This document shows, in pieces, positions 1 to 7,172 of a stretch of 11,659 nucleotides of DNA (positions are counted from its first letter, which is position 1; every line of letters begins with the position of its first letter). Both the position numbers and the translations under genes were made by a program. The notes under the pieces are model-generated. The model did not search any database. It was not told where the DNA came from and saw only the letters and a program-made list of their open reading frames with translations. The stretch is from Actinomycetota bacterium (GTDB lineage: Bacteria > Actinomycetota > UBA4738 > HRBIN12), in contig VAYX01000045.1 in assembly GCA_005885325.1 (NCBI GenBank), positions 1 to 11,659 on the forward strand, in the 5' to 3' direction.

Positions 1-1
1 C

Positions 2-751
2 ATCTGGGATCTGGTTGCCCCCCGCCTGGCACCGCGGTTCCGCGTCGTCGCGTACGACCAGCGAGGCCACGGCCTGTCGGGCAAGCCGTCGAGCGGCTAC
101 GGGTTCGACCGGCTGATCGCCGACGGGGCCGCGGTGATCCGGACGCTCGGGCTGGGACGGCCCTTCGCCGTGGGCCACTCCTGGGGAGCCAACGTGGCCC
201 TCCAGCTCGCCATTGACCGGCCGAGGCTTGTCTCGGGCGACGTCCTGATCGACGGGGGGTTCCTGTCGATGCGCGACCGGATGGACTGGCGCACGGCTCG
301 CACCATGCTGGCGCCTCCGCAGCTGAAGGGGATGTCGGTCGAACAGTTCCGAGCCGGCATGCGCACCTTCACCCGGGGAGCCGTCGAGATCACGCCCGAG
401 GTCGAGGCGGTGTTCCTGTCGCTCATGCGCGTGGACCGCGACGGCACCATCCACCCCAGGCTGTCCAGGGCCAACCACCTGCGGATCCTGCGGGCGCTGT
501 GGGAACAGGACGCACAAGGGCTCCTCCGGCGGGTGCGGGTTCCCACGCTGGTCCTGGCGGTGCGCTCGGCGCCCGCTGACGCCGATTCGGCCGGGTTCAT
601 GGAGGAGAAGGAGCGGGCGGCGGAGGTGGTGAGGGCCATCGACAAGGCCGTGCGGTTCGAGTGGATCGAGGGTATCCACGACATCCCCATCCAGCGCCCG
701 GACGCCGTGGCCGAGCGGATCGAACGGTTCGCCCGGGAGGTCGTAGGATGA
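2..751 (+). CDS. Alpha/beta hydrolase, 5' end outside the window
   Basis: This is a serine hydrolase of the alpha/beta fold, probably cytoplasmic; the substrate cannot be read from the sequence. The frame is open from base 2, so the start lies upstream and roughly 30-40 residues are missing (the oxyanion HG loop is not visible). Counting visible residues, an early DQRGHGLS segment follows strand beta-4 as in this family. The nucleophile elbow GHSWG gives Ser60. A late His226 in GIHDIP fits the catalytic histidine. The acid is probably an Asp in the PADAD stretch after VPTLVLAV. Between them is a variable cap region. The stop codon overlaps the next start in ATGA, so translation of the two is probably coupled. 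An esterase, epoxide hydrolase or haloalkane dehalogenase-like role are all possible; the family is sure, the reaction is not. Confidence 0.9.
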   Translation: MWDLVAPRLAPRFRVVAYDQRGHGLSGKPSSGYGFDRLIADGAAVIRTLGLGRPFAVGHSWGANVALQLAIDRPRLVSGDVLIDGGFLSMRDRMDWRTARTMLAPPQLKGMSVEQFRAGMRTFTRGAVEITPEVEAVFLSLMRVDRDGTIHPRLSRANHLRILRALWEQDAQGLLRRVRVPTLVLAVRSAPADADSAGFMEEKERAAEVVRAIDKAVRFEWIEGIHDIPIQRPDAVAERIERFAREVVG

Positions 752-954
752 CTTGGATGTTCGTCTTCATCCTCATCCTGCTGCTGCTGGCCGCGGTCTT
801 CGGCATCCTCGGCATCGTGCTGAAGACGGCGCTCGTCATCACGTTGGCCATCCTGCTCACGATCGCGTTCCTGACCCTGTTCGCGTACTACTGGTTCCGG
901 TACCGCGTGTACCGCTTCCGCCGTGAGCTGGAGCGCCGCAGCCGCTCCTCCTGA
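748..954 (+). CDS. Small two-helix membrane protein, unknown function
   Basis: This encodes a 68-residue protein that I do not recognise. I chose ATG 748 because it overlaps the upstream hydrolase stop (ATGA), and because an earlier in-frame ATG at 661 would add a charged, low-complexity leader lying inside the hydrolase gene. Residues about 3-25 and 28-50 are almost wholly hydrophobic and separated by a short Lys-containing turn, which suggests a helical hairpin in the membrane. The C-terminus is very basic (YRVYRFRRELERRSRSS) and by the positive-inside rule should face the cytoplasm. No catalytic motif is visible. It is in an operon with the hydrolase and converges with the acetamidase gene 14 nt downstream. 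The frame and hydrophobic pattern make a real gene likely. Confidence 0.7.
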   Translation: MTWMFVFILILLLLAAVFGILGIVLKTALVITLAILLTIAFLTLFAYYWFRYRVYRFRRELERRSRSS

Positions 955-968
955 GCCTGGGTCGTCCC

Positions 969-1976
969 CTACCGTCCCCGGTACGCCCCGGCCACGTCGT
1001 TCAACCGGCCGTGCATCCCGCCGTACGCGTCGCCACGAGGAAGGTAGCGCTTGGCAACCTTCGTCACGAAGGTGTAGTTGGGATCGCACACGTTGGCTAC
1101 CGGGCTCTCGGAGACCTGCGTCAGGAACTGGTAGGCATCGAGCGTCTCGAACCCGTATTCCTCGGAGAGCCACGTGACCATGTCCACGTGCGCGATCCGG
1201 AACGCGTCCTCGAGGGGCCGGGCCGAACCGGCGGACATGACGTGGGAGTCGTTCTCCAGCCGCGGCCAGGGCGTGGCCCGCCCCTTGACCAGGTCGATGG
1301 CGATGACCGTGTCCATGGCCGCCTCCACCGCCACGCCGCACGTCTCGCCCTCACCCTGCCGGCAGTGGCCGTCCCCGATCGAGAACAGCGCGCCCTCGAC
1401 GTTCACCCCCAGGTAACAGGTGGTCCCGACGCGCATCTCCGGCGTGTCCATGTTGCCGCCGTGGGCGTCGGGCACGAGCGAGGACCGTGCCTCGAAGGAC
1501 GCGGGTGCCACCCCCACCGTTCCGTGCATCGGATCGAGCGGAAGCTCCACGGTGTACTCCCCGGCCCTGGCCCGGTAGGTGACCGTGCGCTTCGCCGCGT
1601 CCACCTCATAGATCCACACCACCTCGGGCAGCGGCTCCTGGAGCGTGGCGGTCTGGTGCGTCGACGTCAGCGCACCGAACAGCGGGACGGTGCACGAGGA
1701 GGCCCAGTCGCGCGAGGGCTCGATCGAGACGAAGTGGATGGCGAGCGTGTCGCCGGGCTCCGCCCCCTCGACGAAGAACGGCCCCGTTTGGGGGTTCACG
1801 AACGGGAACTCGATGACCTTGGAGACCAGGTCGTCGACGCCCCGGACCTTGCCCCCGAAGGCGTCCTCGGTCCACAGCTCGAGCACGTCGCCCGGTTTCA
1901 CCTTCCGCACCGGCGGGACGCCGCCGAAGGTCCAGGCGAACTCCGAAGGGTCAGGCCGGTACGTGATGACGTCCAT
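969..1976 (-). CDS. Acetamidase/formamidase family protein
   Basis: This 335-residue member of the FmdA/AmdA acetamidase-formamidase family (known to hydrolyse short amides to acid plus ammonia) would be soluble and cytoplasmic, with no signal peptide. Family marks are seen in order: KPGD near residue 27, EPGDTLAI near 73, HGGNMD at 172-177, GDGHCRQGEGE at 201-211, and a late NVCDPNYTFV. Length fits the family. ATG 1976 is preceded by GGAGGA about 5 nt upstream, supporting the start. It lies 36 nt after the APC permease on the same strand, so the two form an operon and the permease may import its substrate. A hairpin over the permease stop separates the two reading frames. Whether the substrate is formamide, acetamide or a larger amide cannot be told. 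Confidence 0.93.
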   Translation of the reverse strand: MDVITYRPDPSEFAWTFGGVPPVRKVKPGDVLELWTEDAFGGKVRGVDDLVSKVIEFPFVNPQTGPFFVEGAEPGDTLAIHFVSIEPSRDWASSCTVPLFGALTSTHQTATLQEPLPEVVWIYEVDAAKRTVTYRARAGEYTVELPLDPMHGTVGVAPASFEARSSLVPDAHGGNMDTPEMRVGTTCYLGVNVEGALFSIGDGHCRQGEGETCGVAVEAAMDTVIAIDLVKGRATPWPRLENDSHVMSAGSARPLEDAFRIAHVDMVTWLSEEYGFETLDAYQFLTQVSESPVANVCDPNYTFVTKVAKRYLPRGDAYGGMHGRLNDVAGAYRGR

Positions 1977-2003
1977 GCAGTCCTCCGCCGCTTTGGGCGG
2001 TGC

Positions 2004-2026
2004 CGGCGCCGGTCAGACCGGCGCCG
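2004..2026 (-). other. Perfect 10-bp hairpin over the permease stop codon
   Basis: CGGCGCCGGT (2004-2013) and ACCGGCGCCG (2017-2026) are exact reverse complements with a 3-nt loop. The stem contains the permease stop codon (TGA, 2015-2013 on the minus strand). No T-tract follows on the minus strand, so it is not a classic intrinsic terminator. It could stabilise the permease mRNA end or reduce expression of the acetamidase downstream. The inverted repeat is certain; a function is inferred. Confidence 0.5.
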
Positions 2027-3527
2027 AGACCTCCGCCACCTCTTCTTCGATGAACACCTTCGCCGTGTCCTTCAGCCGCTGGGGAGCCCTCGCGGACAGG
2101 TAGATCAGGTACACGATCCCGATCGCGTACCAGATCCCCACGACCGGGCCCGCCACGTTGAACGGGTACGTCAGGGGCGTGATGAAGCTGAGCACCGAGC
2201 CACCGACCCCGATCGCCACCAGGAACGCCGGCACGAACGCCGCGATGCCCGCGATGGGAATGACGCCGTGCAGGAACCAATTGAACTCGTTCGGCCGCTC
2301 TCGCAGGTAGTAGACGAGGCAGGCCAGGTTGACCAGCATGTAGATGGCGATCACCACCACGCCGATGATCGTTCCCAGGATCCCGAACACCGTGAACGGG
2401 CTGTTGTATTGGGCACCGAGCCACAGGGCGACGCCCACCCCGATCACCAGTTGGACGACCACCGAGACGTGCGGTGAGCGATACCTCGGATGGGTCCGCT
2501 GCAGGATGGTCGGGAGCAGGCGGATCCGGCCCATCGCGTACAGGGTCCGCGTTGCGGCGTTCGAGCCGGCATTCGCGTTGGCGATGGCCGAGTTGGCGAT
2601 GGCCAGGAACACCAGCACCCACCCCGCGCCCCACACCGTCCGGGCCACCGAATCCCAGGGGTTGCCGCCACCCGCCGCGGGGAACCCGGCGTACTTGTCG
2701 GCGCCGAAGAAGACGGTCGAGGCGTACGTGGTGAGGACGTAGAACACGCCGATCCCGATGCACGAGTAGACGACGGCCCGTCCGATGGTCTTCCGCGGAT
2801 CCTTGGCCTCTTCGGCGAGCGGCGCGGCAGCCTCGAACCCGATGAAGGCCAGGATCGTGTAGACGGAGCCGGCGATCACCCCCGAGATGCCCTTGAACCC
2901 TTCCACGGTCGCGAACTTCGTGCCGAACACCTCGAAGGTGTTCCTGTCGCCGGCTTTCACGATCAACCACACGGCGAGGACGGCGAACACGCCGATCTCG
3001 AACAGCCCGAGGAGCGTGCCGATCCGAGCGCTGATCTGGATCCCGAAGTAGCCGAGCAAGAAGACCAGGAACGCCGCGGCCAGCGCCGCGACCACCCACC
3101 AGACGCCGAAGTTCCAACCGAACTCGTCCCGCAGGGTCCCGGCTACGACCCCGGCGAAGACCATGTAGAGCGCCGGGGCGATCAGCGGCTCCACGAACGC
3201 GTAGCCCCAGGCCACCAGGAACCCCACCGTCGGGTGCAGGCCCCGGGCGGTGTAGGTGTAGAAGCCGCCGGCCGAGGGCAGGTGCTTGGCCAGCTGCCCG
3301 ATGGAGATCGCCACCAGGAGGCAGCCCACAAGGGCGAAGATCACGGAGAGGGGCTCTGCCCCGCCCGCGAAGTTGGCCCCGATCACGATGGTGATGGCCA
3401 CGGCTGCGGCCGGGGCCATGTGCGTGACCGACTGGAAGAGCACCTCGCGGAGTCCGATGGCCCCCCGGGCGAGCTCGTTCCGGGGCGGGGAAGACCCTGG
3501 CGAGGTCGTGCGCGACGACGAGTCCAT
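2013..3527 (-). CDS. APC-superfamily amino acid/amine permease
   Basis: This is a 504-residue polytopic inner-membrane permease of the amino acid-polyamine-organocation family. The reading frame is open much further upstream, but ATG 3527 is the sensible start: it has GGGAGGG about 6 nt before it, and it gives the usual short hydrophilic N-terminus (about 22 residues) before GLREVLFQSVTHMAPAAA, which opens TM1. The helix-breaking segment of TM1 and the loop GFEAAAPLAEEAKDPRKTIG at about 230-249 are APC hallmarks. About 12 hydrophobic segments follow through to residue 477, with NANAGSNAATRTLYAMGR at 317-334 typical of the family. The acidic tail is cytoplasmic. It is the first gene of an operon with an acetamidase/formamidase, suggesting uptake of an amide, amine or amino acid. 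The exact substrate is unknown. Confidence 0.93.
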   Translation of the reverse strand: MDSSSRTTSPGSSPPRNELARGAIGLREVLFQSVTHMAPAAAVAITIVIGANFAGGAEPLSVIFALVGCLLVAISIGQLAKHLPSAGGFYTYTARGLHPTVGFLVAWGYAFVEPLIAPALYMVFAGVVAGTLRDEFGWNFGVWWVVAALAAAFLVFLLGYFGIQISARIGTLLGLFEIGVFAVLAVWLIVKAGDRNTFEVFGTKFATVEGFKGISGVIAGSVYTILAFIGFEAAAPLAEEAKDPRKTIGRAVVYSCIGIGVFYVLTTYASTVFFGADKYAGFPAAGGGNPWDSVARTVWGAGWVLVFLAIANSAIANANAGSNAATRTLYAMGRIRLLPTILQRTHPRYRSPHVSVVVQLVIGVGVALWLGAQYNSPFTVFGILGTIIGVVVIAIYMLVNLACLVYYLRERPNEFNWFLHGVIPIAGIAAFVPAFLVAIGVGGSVLSFITPLTYPFNVAGPVVGIWYAIGIVYLIYLSARAPQRLKDTAKVFIEEEVAEVSAPV

Positions 3528-3557
3528 CACAACCCTCCCGCTTCTACGGATCGCCGG

Positions 3558-3563
3558 ATTATG
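3558..3563 (-). promoter_or_regulatory. Possible -10 box for the permease-amidase operon
   Basis: On the minus strand CATAAT (five of six to TATAAT) lies 30 nt before the permease ATG. It leaves a short leader carrying the GGGAGGG ribosome site. A weak TTGGCC lies 19 nt upstream, longer than the usual spacing. A 7-bp inverted repeat, GCCTCGG (3565-3571) with CCGAGGC (3579-3585), sits inside that spacer and could be a binding site. This AT-rich hexamer stands out in a GC-rich gap, but the assignment is tentative. Confidence 0.35.
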
Positions 3564-3602
3564 CGCCTCGGGCGCCGTCCGAGGCCAAGTGAGCCCGAGC
3601 CG

Positions 3603-3616
3603 GCACGAGCTCGTGC
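3603..3616. promoter_or_regulatory. 14-bp perfect palindrome, possible operator
   Basis: GCACGAGCTCGTGC is a perfect 14-bp palindrome with no loop, placed 26 nt before the DCC start and 76 nt before the divergent permease start. It lies about where the -35 region of the plus-strand gene would be if TAGCCT (3627-3632) is its -10. A repressor dimer site is a reasonable guess. GC-rich palindromes of this size also arise by chance. Confidence 0.35.
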
Positions 3617-3641
3617 GGGATGGCGATAGCCTGGAATCGCC

Positions 3642-3997
3642 ATGGACCGGGCGGTCGTGCTGTACGACGAGGACTGCGACTTCTGCCGGTGGGCCACGGC
3701 CAAGCTCCTCGCCTGGGACCGGGGAGGACGCCTCCGAGCCGTCGCGCTTCAGCACCCGGAGGCCGAGCGACTCCTGCCCGGCATGGATCGGGAGCAGCGG
3801 ATGACCTCCTGGCACCTGGTGACCCCCGACGGGCGTGTCCGCTCGGCAGGAAGGGCGGTGGCCCCACTCCTGCGGCTCCTGCCCGGTGGCGCGCCACGGC
3901 CCGGCACCGAGGAGACTTTGGAGCACGCATCGGAGCCAAGCGCTGCGCCGTCGACCCTTCGGAGAAACGCGATGAGCCGTCGACGCCCGGCGCCTGA
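3642..3997 (+). pseudogene. DCC (DUF393) thiol-disulfide oxidoreductase-like gene, frameshifted by an apparent internal deletion
   Basis: The first 83 codons read as a good DCC-family N-terminus: DxDCxFC motif, AWDRGGRLRAVALQHPEA, then SWHLVTPDGRVRSAG and APLLRLLPGG. In actinobacterial relatives about 20-25 residues follow (an Ala/Phe-rich helix), then a conserved end of the type VARxRxxxGxxIGAxxCAVDPS. Here frame 1 turns to unrelated linker after codon 83. The expected end, ARHRGDFGARIGAKRCAVDPS, is present in the frame one base back, at 3899-3961, with its own stop at 3995-3997. This is best explained by a deletion of non-triplet length near 3891-3898, or by an assembly error. The family pattern is from memory, so the tail match needs an alignment. 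The start ATG 3642 has no clear Shine-Dalgarno site but has TAGCCT 9 nt before it. Confidence 0.55.
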
Positions 3998-4700
3998 CGG
4001 AACCGGAACCATGGGAGGCGACCGCGTCCCCGAGGTGCTGACGCAGCTCGAAGCCCTCGCGGATCCCACTCGGTTGGCTGGCATGGCCCGCTACGGCATC
4101 TCCACCACGCATGCCCTCGGCGTGTCCATGCCCGAGCTCCGAAGGATGGCCCGCCGGATGGGGAACGACCATGACCGCGCGCTCGCCCTGTGGGCCACTG
4201 GCGTCCACGAGGCCCGCATCCTGGCGAGCATGACCGACGACGTCGAGAGGGTCGCGCCGTCACAGATGGACGCCTGGACCCGCGACTTCGACTCGTGGGA
4301 CCTGTGCGACCAGGTGTGCGGCAACCTGTTCGACCGTACGGCGCACGCATTCAGGAAGGCGAAGGCATGGAGCGGCCACGGCAGAGAGTTCGTGCGGCGC
4401 GCCGCGTTCGCCACGGTGGCGGGCGCCGCGGTCCATCGCAAGGACGTCGGAGACGAGCCCTTCGAGGCGTTCCTGCCGGTGATCGTAACGACGGCGACCG
4501 ACGAGCGGAACTACGTGAAGAAGGCCGTGAACTGGGCGTTGCGACAGATCGGCAAGCGGAACCCCCGGTTGAACCGGAGGGCCATCGCTACAGCGAGAGA
4601 GATCTCCCGGCTGGACTCGAGAGCCGCCCGATGGATCGCCGCCGACGCTCTCCGCGAGCTCACCAGCCCGGCCGTGCAGGACCGGCTGCACCGCACCTAG
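3642..4700 (+). CDS. AlkD-like DNA alkylation repair protein, ORF joined in frame to a partial DCC domain
   Basis: One open frame of 352 codons. Residues 1-83 are the N-terminal part of a DCC (DUF393) protein, with LYDEDCDFC (CxxC at 12/15). Residues 84-123 are Pro/Arg-rich linker without family likeness. Residues 124-352 are a complete AlkD-type HEAT-repeat DNA alkylation repair protein (COG4912-like), which in known relatives removes alkylated bases. Its marks are RYGISTTHALGVSMP, HEARILA, DFDSWDLCDQVC, EFVRRAAF, NYVKKAVNWALRQIGKRN and ARWIAADALREL. The AlkD part alone, from ATG 4011, is 229 residues, the normal family length. ATG 3972, preceded by GGAGA at 3961-3965, is an equally good start (242 residues). 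I therefore think AlkD is translated separately and the fusion is incidental, but a single-protein reading cannot be excluded. The gene ends before a strong hairpin. Confidence 0.8.
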   Translation: MDRAVVLYDEDCDFCRWATAKLLAWDRGGRLRAVALQHPEAERLLPGMDREQRMTSWHLVTPDGRVRSAGRAVAPLLRLLPGGAPRPGTEETLEHASEPSAAPSTLRRNAMSRRRPAPDGTGTMGGDRVPEVLTQLEALADPTRLAGMARYGISTTHALGVSMPELRRMARRMGNDHDRALALWATGVHEARILASMTDDVERVAPSQMDAWTRDFDSWDLCDQVCGNLFDRTAHAFRKAKAWSGHGREFVRRAAFATVAGAAVHRKDVGDEPFEAFLPVIVTTATDERNYVKKAVNWALRQIGKRNPRLNRRAIATAREISRLDSRAARWIAADALRELTSPAVQDRLHRT

Positions 4701-4741
4701 CCCGGTTGGCGCCACAACCACTCGATCACTTAGCACGAAAA

Positions 4742-4775
4742 CGGACGGAGGGGGCGCGGGCGCCCCCTCCGTCCG
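4742..4775 (-). terminator. Strong intrinsic terminator between convergent genes
   Basis: CGGACGGAGGGGGCG (4742-4756) and CGCCCCCTCCGTCCG (4761-4775) form a perfect 15-bp stem with a 4-nt CGGG loop. Read on the minus strand the stem is followed at once by TTTTCGTGCT, so it should terminate the MMPL transcript, whose stop is 23 nt before it. On the plus strand it lies 41 nt after the AlkD stop but lacks a T-run, so plus-strand termination would be weaker. Confidence 0.85.
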
Positions 4776-4798
4776 GTCCGCCGGTCGCCCGACGGGCG

Positions 4799-7081
4799 TC
4801 AGTCGTCGGCCGGGACCCTGACCACCTCGCGCTCGCTTTCGGGCACGCGAACGGGCTCCATCGTCGGCTCGTGGCCCTCCACGTGGATCTGGGGCAGCCA
4901 CTGGAGCCACGACGGCAGATACCAGTTCACGTCGCCCAGCAGGCGCATCGCCGCCGGAACGAGGAGGGTCCGGACGATCGTCGCGTCCATGAACACCGCC
5001 ACAGCCAGGCCGAACCCCATCTGCTGGAGCGGACCGAGCCGTCCTGCGGCGAACCCGCCGAACACCGCCACCATGATCAGCGCGGCGCCCGTGATGATGC
5101 CGGCCGTGGTGCGAAGCCCGTAGGCCACCGCTTCGGTGTTGTCGTGCGTCTTGTCGTACTCCTCGCGGATCCGCGTGAGCAGGAACACGTGGTAGTCCAT
5201 CGACAGGCCGAACAACACCGAGAACAGGAACAGCGGAAGCCATGCTTCGATCGCCGGCGTCTTCTGGAACTGGAAGCCCAGCGCATTGAAGAAGCCGATG
5301 CCGACGCCCTTCTGGAACACGAGCGTGAGCGCCCCGTACGCCGCACCGACCGAGAGCAGGTTCATGATGATCGCCTTGAGCGGCAGCACGATGGATCGGA
5401 ACACCACCGTGAGGAGCACGAACGACAGCCCGAGCACGAACACCAGCACGATCCACTGGTATCGGCCCACGGTGTCCAGGAAGTCGGTGAAGAAGGCTGG
5501 GTTCCCGCCGACCAACTCCTGGACGCCGCTCACACCCTGGAACGCCGAGGGCACGATCTGGGTACGGAGATCGCGGATCGCCCCGAAGGCCGCGTCGCTC
5601 GAGGGGTCACCTCGGAAATAGGCGTCGACCTCGATCGCCGTCCCGTCCTCGCTGGTGGTGACGTTGGTCTTGGGAGCGAAGGTCGGGTCGCTCGCGATCG
5701 CATCCTGGAGCCGTTGGATCGCGGCCTGCACCTCCGGCGACTGGACGTCCCCGGTGATGACGATCTTGGCCGGGTCGGTCAGCCCACCGGAGAACTCCCG
5801 CTGGAGGGTGACGAAGGCCTGCTTGGACGGGAAGGCGTCCGGAAGCGTGCTGACGTTCTGCGACGTCCCCCGGTGCAGCTGGAAGTAGAAGGTACCCAGG
5901 CCTCCGAGCACCAGGAGGCTCGCCAACAGGAACACGACGGGCCGGGCCATGACGCCACGGGTGAGCCGGTCCCACATGCCGCCGCGCGGGTCGTGGTCGG
6001 AGTCGATCCGGGCCCGCTTGGCCAGGCGGGGCCAGTTCACCCGATCCCCGAGGATCGCCAGGATGGCGGGAAGGAGTGTCATCGACGCCCCGAGCGCGGC
6101 GATCGTCACGAGGATCGCGCCGCCGGCCAGCGACCGGAAGATCGTCGCCGGGAAGATCATCATCCCGAGCAGGGCGAGCACCACGGTGAGGCCGCTGAAG
6201 AAGACGGCCCGGTTCGCCGTGGCCCCCGCGGCGCCGATCGCGTCGAGCTTCGCGAAGCCCTTCTTCCGCTCCTCCCGGTACCGAGACACGATGAACAGCG
6301 AGTAGTCGATACCCACCGCGAGGCCGATCATCGTGACCATGTTCTCGACGAACAGGTTGAAGCTGAACAGCTGTCCGATCAGGGCCACCAGGCCGAGCGC
6401 CACGGCGATGGCGAAGAGCGCCATGACGATGGGGACGACGGCGGCGACGATCGAGGCGAAGACGATGATCAGGACGATCAGCGCGATGCCGATGCCGATC
6501 GACTCGCCCTTTCGGAGGTCCTCCTCCGCGATCTTCGTGAAGTCGACGTTCAGCGACCCGGTGCCAGCCATCTGCACGGCGAAGCCGTTCGCCTGGGTCG
6601 AGGCGGCGATGTCCCGAAGCTTCTGGATGGTCGCGTCCTCGAAGTCCTTGAGCGTGACCGTGACCAGCGTGTAGTGCTTGTCCTGCGAGACCAGGCCCGC
6701 TGCCTGGTCCGGCGCCTGCCGGAGGACGTCGTAGTACGTCGTCGGCGGCTTCGCCAGGATGCTCCCGTCGACCTCGGAGACACGCCCCTGGAGCTGCTTC
6801 ACGAACGCCTCGAACTGCGGGTCGTCGACGGTGTACGTGTCCGAGTGCACGATGAGGAGTTCGGTGTCCTCGGTGCGGCTCTGGCCGAACTTCGCGTCGA
6901 GGACGTTCTGTGCCTTGACCGACTCCGGTGAGTTCGTGAACTGGATGTCCTGGGTGAGGACGTCTGCCAGATACTTGGAGCTGAGCGCCCCCATGGCCGC
7001 GATCAGGACCAGCCACACGCCGATCGTCCGCCAGGGGTGACGGCTACTGGCCCTGGCGATGGTCTCTGGATTCAGCCTCAT
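4799..7081 (-). CDS. MMPL-family RND exporter
   Basis: A 760-residue inner-membrane exporter of the MMPL branch of the RND superfamily, proton-driven in studied members and moving lipids or drugs. ATG 7081 has AGGAGG 4-5 nt upstream. TM1 is at about 18-38. A first extracytoplasmic domain spans 40-190 and a TM2-6 block spans 195-345. TM7 is at about 380-400, a second extracytoplasmic domain at 402-540, and a TM8-12 block at 541-715. The paired proton-relay motifs GIDYSLFIVSRYREE (Asp259-Tyr260) and SMDYHVFLLTRIREEYD (Asp629-Tyr630) are intact, as in mycobacterial MmpL3. The C-terminal tail of about 40 residues is short and acidic. Length suits a complete 12-helix single-subunit transporter. 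A TetR gene is divergent at 116 bp and a TTGACA/TAGACT promoter lies in the gap, so local repression by that TetR is likely. The substrate is unknown. Confidence 0.95.
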   Translation of the reverse strand: MRLNPETIARASSRHPWRTIGVWLVLIAAMGALSSKYLADVLTQDIQFTNSPESVKAQNVLDAKFGQSRTEDTELLIVHSDTYTVDDPQFEAFVKQLQGRVSEVDGSILAKPPTTYYDVLRQAPDQAAGLVSQDKHYTLVTVTLKDFEDATIQKLRDIAASTQANGFAVQMAGTGSLNVDFTKIAEEDLRKGESIGIGIALIVLIIVFASIVAAVVPIVMALFAIAVALGLVALIGQLFSFNLFVENMVTMIGLAVGIDYSLFIVSRYREERKKGFAKLDAIGAAGATANRAVFFSGLTVVLALLGMMIFPATIFRSLAGGAILVTIAALGASMTLLPAILAILGDRVNWPRLAKRARIDSDHDPRGGMWDRLTRGVMARPVVFLLASLLVLGGLGTFYFQLHRGTSQNVSTLPDAFPSKQAFVTLQREFSGGLTDPAKIVITGDVQSPEVQAAIQRLQDAIASDPTFAPKTNVTTSEDGTAIEVDAYFRGDPSSDAAFGAIRDLRTQIVPSAFQGVSGVQELVGGNPAFFTDFLDTVGRYQWIVLVFVLGLSFVLLTVVFRSIVLPLKAIIMNLLSVGAAYGALTLVFQKGVGIGFFNALGFQFQKTPAIEAWLPLFLFSVLFGLSMDYHVFLLTRIREEYDKTHDNTEAVAYGLRTTAGIITGAALIMVAVFGGFAAGRLGPLQQMGFGLAVAVFMDATIVRTLLVPAAMRLLGDVNWYLPSWLQWLPQIHVEGHEPTMEPVRVPESEREVVRVPADD

Positions 7082-7120
7082 GTTTCCTCCTACCCGCTCG
7101 GCCCGGTCCTTGCCCCGGGG

Positions 7121-7172
7121 ATGCTTACGGCATATGCTTACGGCGTCAGGTAGTCTATCCGTACGATGTAAG
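7121..7172. promoter_or_regulatory. Probable TetR operator region: repeated CTTACG half-sites
   Basis: ATGCTTACGGC occurs twice as a direct repeat (7121-7131 and 7134-7144), 13 bp apart. The second copy is the left arm of CTTACG-G-CGTCAG (7137-7149), one base from a perfect 6-1-6 palindrome. A third, inverted half-site CTTAC lies at 7172-7168 inside the promoter spacer. The palindrome sits at the predicted MMPL transcription start. This is the arrangement expected of an autoregulated TetR-exporter pair; binding itself is inferred. Confidence 0.55.

Noticed and set aside
97..1341. 414-codon minus-strand ORF over the hydrolase and small membrane protein
   Set aside because: The plus strand has a real alpha/beta hydrolase; the minus-strand product has no family likeness.
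1011..2477. 488-codon plus-strand ORF across the acetamidase and the end of the permease
   Set aside because: Low-complexity Arg/His/Asp composition and it spans two recognisable minus-strand genes; a GC-bias shadow.
3528..4208. N-terminal extension of the permease reading frame by 227 codons
   Set aside because: It would run over the DCC and AlkD coding region; ATG 3527 with GGGAGGG before it gives the normal family start.
3642..4700. A new redox-sensing DNA repair enzyme made by DCC-AlkD fusion
   Set aside because: The DCC domain is incomplete and its likely tail survives in another frame, so a deletion scar explains the fusion better than a designed two-domain protein; kept only as a point to check.
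4190..6931. Very long plus-strand ORF (913 codons) running opposite the MMPL gene
   Set aside because: It is rich in Arg, Asp, His, Glu and Gln without domain pattern and mirrors the codon bias of the real gene, whose protein shows clear MMPL motifs.
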